A DNA stretch of 64,000 bases from an uncultured Sutterella sp. (GTDB lineage Bacteria > Pseudomonadota > Gammaproteobacteria > Burkholderiales > Burkholderiaceae_F), in the NCBI GenBank assembly GCA_900757865.1, contig CAAEPH010000055.1, positions 62,001-126,000 on the forward strand, in the 5' to 3' direction. The position numbers and the translations under genes were made by a program. Below the pieces are notes generated by a model, which ran no database searches, was not told where the DNA came from, and saw nothing but the letters and a program-made list of their open reading frames with translations. The first letter of the stretch is position 1, and each line of letters begins with the position of its first letter. Positions 61,122-64,000 of this stretch are shown here, piece after piece.

Positions 61122-62348
61122 TTAGAGACCGCGTTCTTCGAGCAATGCGTTTAACGCTTTGGCTAGCGAAGCCACGCCATCACGAATCTTTTGTGAGGGC
61201 ACGGTGACAAAGCTCAAACGGCAGTGATTGACTTCAGGGTTGGCGCTGTAGAAGGCTTCACCCGGCACAAAGCCAACGGGAACATCGGAAGCCAAGACCC
61301 GACGAAGCAAGTCGCTCGAATCTACCCCTTGAGGTAAGTTGAGCCAAATGAACATGCCACCCGTGGGATGCGTCCAACTGACGTCATCGCGCTTAGGCAT
61401 AAAGCGCTCGAGACTCTCCAACATCACTTGAGCTTTGGTGCGATAGAGCTGACGGACGTTGGGCAAGTGTTCATCGAGTTTACCCTGGTTGATCACACGC
61501 GCGGTGAGCAACTGCGTGTAGGTGCTCGTATGCAAGTCCATGTTGGTTTTCATCTGTAGCAACGTTTGCAGGACGTGCTTTGGTCCACAGATATAGCCCA
61601 GTCGTAAGCCTGGAGCGAGCACCTTACTCATGGTGCCCAAGCGTAGCGTGCGCTCTGGCGCAAAGCTGCGAAGGGAGCGTGGAGGTTTCTCGCCGTAGTA
61701 GAGTTCACCGTAGGGGTTGTCTTCAATCAACCAGAAATCGTATTCACGCGCCTTGTCGGCGAGTTTTTGGCGACGTTCCTCACTGATGGTTCGTCCCGAC
61801 GGATTTTGGAAGGTGGGCATCACGTAAGCAAAACGGGCGCCACGGGCTTCTTCGCCAATGGTGTCAGGGTTGAGGCCCTCGTCGTCGGACTCCATATCGA
61901 CAAAGGTGGGCTGAGTGAGTTTAAACGCGAGCAGAGCACCCAAATACGTGGGGCGTTCCACCAGGATCTTTGCCTGAGGATCGACAAACGCACGCGCTAC
62001 CAAGTCAAGCGCCTGCTGAGAGCCACTCACAATGATCACTTCGTCGGGAGAGGTTGGCACGCCAGAGCGTGTTTCATAAGCGGCAATGGCGGTCCGTAAA
62101 CTGTTAACACCGGCCGCCCCCGAGTACTGCAATGCGGTCAGCGCTTCATTATCCAAGGTCCAATTGGAGGCGTCTTTGATGGCCTTCACCGGGAAGCCTT
62201 CGGGGCTAGGGAGACCACCCGCAAAACTAATGACTTCAGGACGGTTGGCGAGTGCCAAAATCTGACCAATCACCGAGCTCGCTTGAGGTTGACCAATGGT
62301 GCTGTAGGTCGGTGTGACTTCGACCTGACTGGATGAAACGTCTGACAT
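61122..62348 (-). CDS. PLP-dependent aminotransferase, class I/II (2-aminoadipate/LysN-like)
   Basis: A 408-residue fold-type I aminotransferase. It has the family's AGGLPSPEGFP near the N-terminus, the cofactor-stacking region, IEDNPYGELYY with the PLP-contacting Asp and Tyr, the Schiff-base lysine K242 in TMSKVLAPGLRLGY, and the C-terminal Arg in HCRLSF. This MocR/LysN-like group acts on 2-aminoadipate, branched-chain or aromatic amino acids; which one is not resolvable. ATG 62348 is used; the frame is open 15 residues further upstream. Confidence 0.87.
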   Translation of the reverse strand: MSDVSSSQVEVTPTYSTIGQPQASSVIGQILALANRPEVISFAGGLPSPEGFPVKAIKDASNWTLDNEALTALQYSGAAGVNSLRTAIAAYETRSGVPTSPDEVIIVSGSQQALDLVARAFVDPQAKILVERPTYLGALLAFKLTQPTFVDMESDDEGLNPDTIGEEARGARFAYVMPTFQNPSGRTISEERRQKLADKAREYDFWLIEDNPYGELYYGEKPPRSLRSFAPERTLRLGTMSKVLAPGLRLGYICGPKHVLQTLLQMKTNMDLHTSTYTQLLTARVINQGKLDEHLPNVRQLYRTKAQVMLESLERFMPKRDDVSWTHPTGGMFIWLNLPQGVDSSDLLRRVLASDVPVGFVPGEAFYSANPEVNHCRLSFVTVPSQKIRDGVASLAKALNALLEERGL

Positions 62349-62414
62349 GTTCACGTCCCTGTAAAACAAAAAATGAAAAGAAACTTTGCCCATTCCGTAC
62401 TTGGCATTGGGGGC

Positions 62415-62460
62415 ACAAAAAGCCTTTCACGCCGATGTGGCAACTCGGAAGCGAAAGGCT
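62415..62460 (-). terminator. Terminator downstream of nth
   Basis: On the minus strand AGCCTTTCGC pairs, with one bulge, with GCGTGAAAGGCT and continues into TTTTTG. A second perfect 9-bp inverted repeat (GAGAGCGCC/GGCGCTCTC, 62497-62526) lies between it and the nth stop. Confidence 0.65.
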
Positions 62461-62569
62461 ACACTTTCATTTTATGGGGGAAATTGTCGACTTAACGAGA
62501 GCGCCTGGTAAGAATTTGGCGCTCTCTCTTTCTATGTCAGAGCGAATTAGAGATTATGACTAGGAGGAT

Positions 62570-63241
62570 TTAATTAGAGTCCTCGTGTGGCACAAAATCC
62601 TTTAACCGCGCTTTCTTTTCGGGTGCATGGCAAAACTCGGCCACTAAGCAACGTTCGCACTCGGGATTACGAGCCTTACAGATATAACGGCCATGCAACA
62701 GCAAGTAGTGATGCGCATGGAGAAGATATTCGGCGGGGACCACTTTATGGAGTTTCGCCTCCACCTCGTCAGGCGTACGCCCCGTGGCAAACTTGGTGCG
62801 ATTGCAGACGCGGAAAATGTGCGTGTCCACCGCAATTGTGGGCTGTCCAAACGCGACATTCAGGACCACGTTGGCGGTTTTGCGACCCACCCCAGGCAGA
62901 GCGATCAGATCGTCAAAGTTCTCTGGCACCCGACCGTGGTGTTTGGCGAGAAGTTGTTCACACAGCGCAATAATATGCTTTCCCTTGCTACGGTAGAGAC
63001 CAATGGTCTGGATATACGGCACGAGTCCCTCGTAGCCCAGTGCCAAGATCGCTTCTGGGGTGTTCGCGACGGGAAAGAGCTTTGCGGTCGCAAGATTGAC
63101 CCCTTTGTCTGTGGCTTGCGCTGAGAGAACAACGGCAATGAGCAATTCGAAAGGGGTGCTGTAGTGAAGCTCACTTTGAGGGTTGGGGTGCTCAAGCGCA
63201 AGCCGGTGCATAAATTCCACACGTTGGTCTTTGCGAATCAT
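62570..63241 (-). CDS. nth: Endonuclease III
   Basis: Bifunctional DNA glycosylase/AP lyase removing oxidised pyrimidines. The 223-residue product has the helix-hairpin-helix motif LPGVGRKTA with catalytic K121, the catalytic D139 in VDTHIFRV, and the 4Fe-4S ligands C188-X6-C195-X2-C198-X5-C204. ATG 63241 follows a GGAGAG site and matches the usual N-terminus. rnfB lies 51 bases upstream on the same strand, a pair conserved in Burkholderiales. Confidence 0.97.
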   Translation of the reverse strand: MIRKDQRVEFMHRLALEHPNPQSELHYSTPFELLIAVVLSAQATDKGVNLATAKLFPVANTPEAILALGYEGLVPYIQTIGLYRSKGKHIIALCEQLLAKHHGRVPENFDDLIALPGVGRKTANVVLNVAFGQPTIAVDTHIFRVCNRTKFATGRTPDEVEAKLHKVVPAEYLLHAHHYLLLHGRYICKARNPECERCLVAEFCHAPEKKARLKDFVPHEDSN

Positions 63242-63291
63242 GATAGTTTTCTCTCCATACAACAAGAACGGTGCCGTGGTTCTGAATCGTG

Positions 63292-63930
63292 TTAGCCCGA
63301 TGTTTGATTCGCGATTTTGGCTTTGGCCATGATGTTCGCGATCAGAGACGAGGTTTTCTTTCCACGCGACGCTTGAGAAAGGGCTTCGAGTCGGGCTTGA
63401 TCGCGTTGACGACGCTTTTCTCGACGGGCTTCTCGCTCATGATAGAGCCCCCGAGCGCGATGCGCATCGCCGAGCGTCCAGGGTTTATTCACCTCCACCA
63501 TGTCGATGCAATCCATGGGGCAGGCCGGTAAACACAAGGCACATCCCGTACAGGCCTGCTCAAGCACGCCGTGCAAGTGCTTCGGCGCTCCGGCAATGGC
63601 ATCGGTAGGACAGACCTTGATGCACCAACTGCATCCAATGCAGTGTTCCGCACGAATACGGGCCACGGCAAACGGCATCTCCTGGCCGTATTCAGGATCC
63701 AGTGTGGGGGCTGGGATCCCTAAAAAGGTGGCGATACGGTTGATGCCCGCTTGCCCACCTGGAGCACACCGGTTAATGGGTGCTTCGCCACGCGCCATGG
63801 CGCGAGCGTAAGCGAGGCAACCTTCGGTGCCACATTGACGACATTGCGTTTGAGGCAGAAGGTTATCCAAGATTTTGGTCAGCGTTTCCAAACTGTCGTT
63901 GCTGATCGTGGGGGTGTCAGAGGTAGGCAT
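63292..63930 (-). CDS. rnfB: RnfB-like iron-sulfur protein (soluble, orphan)
   Basis: A 212-residue electron carrier. It carries the RnfB Fe-S domain (C30, C33, C38, C55) and two 4Fe-4S ferredoxin motifs (C97-C100-C103-C107 and C127-C130-C133-C137), followed by a basic C-terminal tail. The N-terminal membrane helix of true RnfB is missing and no other rnf genes are nearby, so it is probably a soluble relative kept beside nth; it may help reduce or load the Nth cluster (inference). The last 70 bases of the window upstream of its ATG show nothing further. Confidence 0.88.
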   Translation of the reverse strand: MPTSDTPTISNDSLETLTKILDNLLPQTQCRQCGTEGCLAYARAMARGEAPINRCAPGGQAGINRIATFLGIPAPTLDPEYGQEMPFAVARIRAEHCIGCSWCIKVCPTDAIAGAPKHLHGVLEQACTGCALCLPACPMDCIDMVEVNKPWTLGDAHRARGLYHEREARREKRRQRDQARLEALSQASRGKKTSSLIANIMAKAKIANQTSG

Positions 63931-64000
63931 AGGGATAGAAAGAAAAAGACTACCAGAGGGATTCCACTAGAAGTTGTCCAGGTTTACCAAAGCGAGGCGA

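Overview
The window is a chromosomal core region of a betaproteobacterium, order Burkholderiales. The gene orders pyrG-kdsA-eno-ftsB, lplT/alr-radA, tig-clpP-clpX-lon-hupB-tRNA-ppiD, parE-parC and rnfB-nth are typical of that order. The modest GC content, a secreted fumarate-reductase-like flavoprotein, a CitT-type dicarboxylate antiporter and secreted asparaginase point to an asaccharolytic, fumarate-respiring, probably gut-associated member such as the Sutterellaceae; this family assignment is inference. No phage, insertion sequence, integron or CRISPR array was seen.

Layout. 1-4.0 kb: a 3'-truncated periplasmic L-asparaginase (minus strand), argG and a CDF metal exporter. 4.2-8.9 kb: pyrG, kdsA, eno and ftsB, mostly separated by intrinsic terminators. 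9-15.3 kb: hslO, a PHP phosphoesterase, an M50 protease, a methyltransferase, bamC, two DUF805 membrane proteins and an FKBP isomerase. 15.4-22.6 kb: gluQRS and a large RNase E on the minus strand, then a 1.7-kb non-coding divergent region and rluC. 22.6-31.2 kb: a HAD phosphatase, a frameshifted dicarboxylate symporter, a secreted flavoprotein with an altered active site, and sbcD-sbcC. 31.2-35.3 kb: a probable catabolic unit made of a fumarase/aspartase-superfamily lyase, a CitT-like antiporter and a HutC-type GntR regulator, preceded by a dense array of inverted-repeat operators. 35.4-41.6 kb: lplT, alr, radA, an orphan UreE-like metallochaperone with a His4/Cys-Gly repeat tail, tRNA-Leu and a lipoprotein. 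42-52 kb: the chaperone/protease block tig-clpP-clpX-lon, hupB, tRNA-Val, three identical tRNA-Asp genes and ppiD. 52-64 kb: an FGGY kinase, a small membrane protein, parE-parC, a NarX-type histidine kinase without a response regulator, an aminotransferase, nth and a soluble RnfB-like ferredoxin.

How the parts may work together. Much of the window is housekeeping: protein quality control, replication/topology, RNA processing and cell envelope. The accessory content centres on C4-dicarboxylates. Asparaginase, the lyase/antiporter unit, the broken DAACS symporter and the fumarate-reductase-like flavoprotein could all supply or use aspartate, fumarate and succinate. The most novel-looking items are the lyase/antiporter/GntR unit with its operators, the UreE-like repeat protein, and the spaced LxQ(V/I)xT motifs in the RNase E tail.
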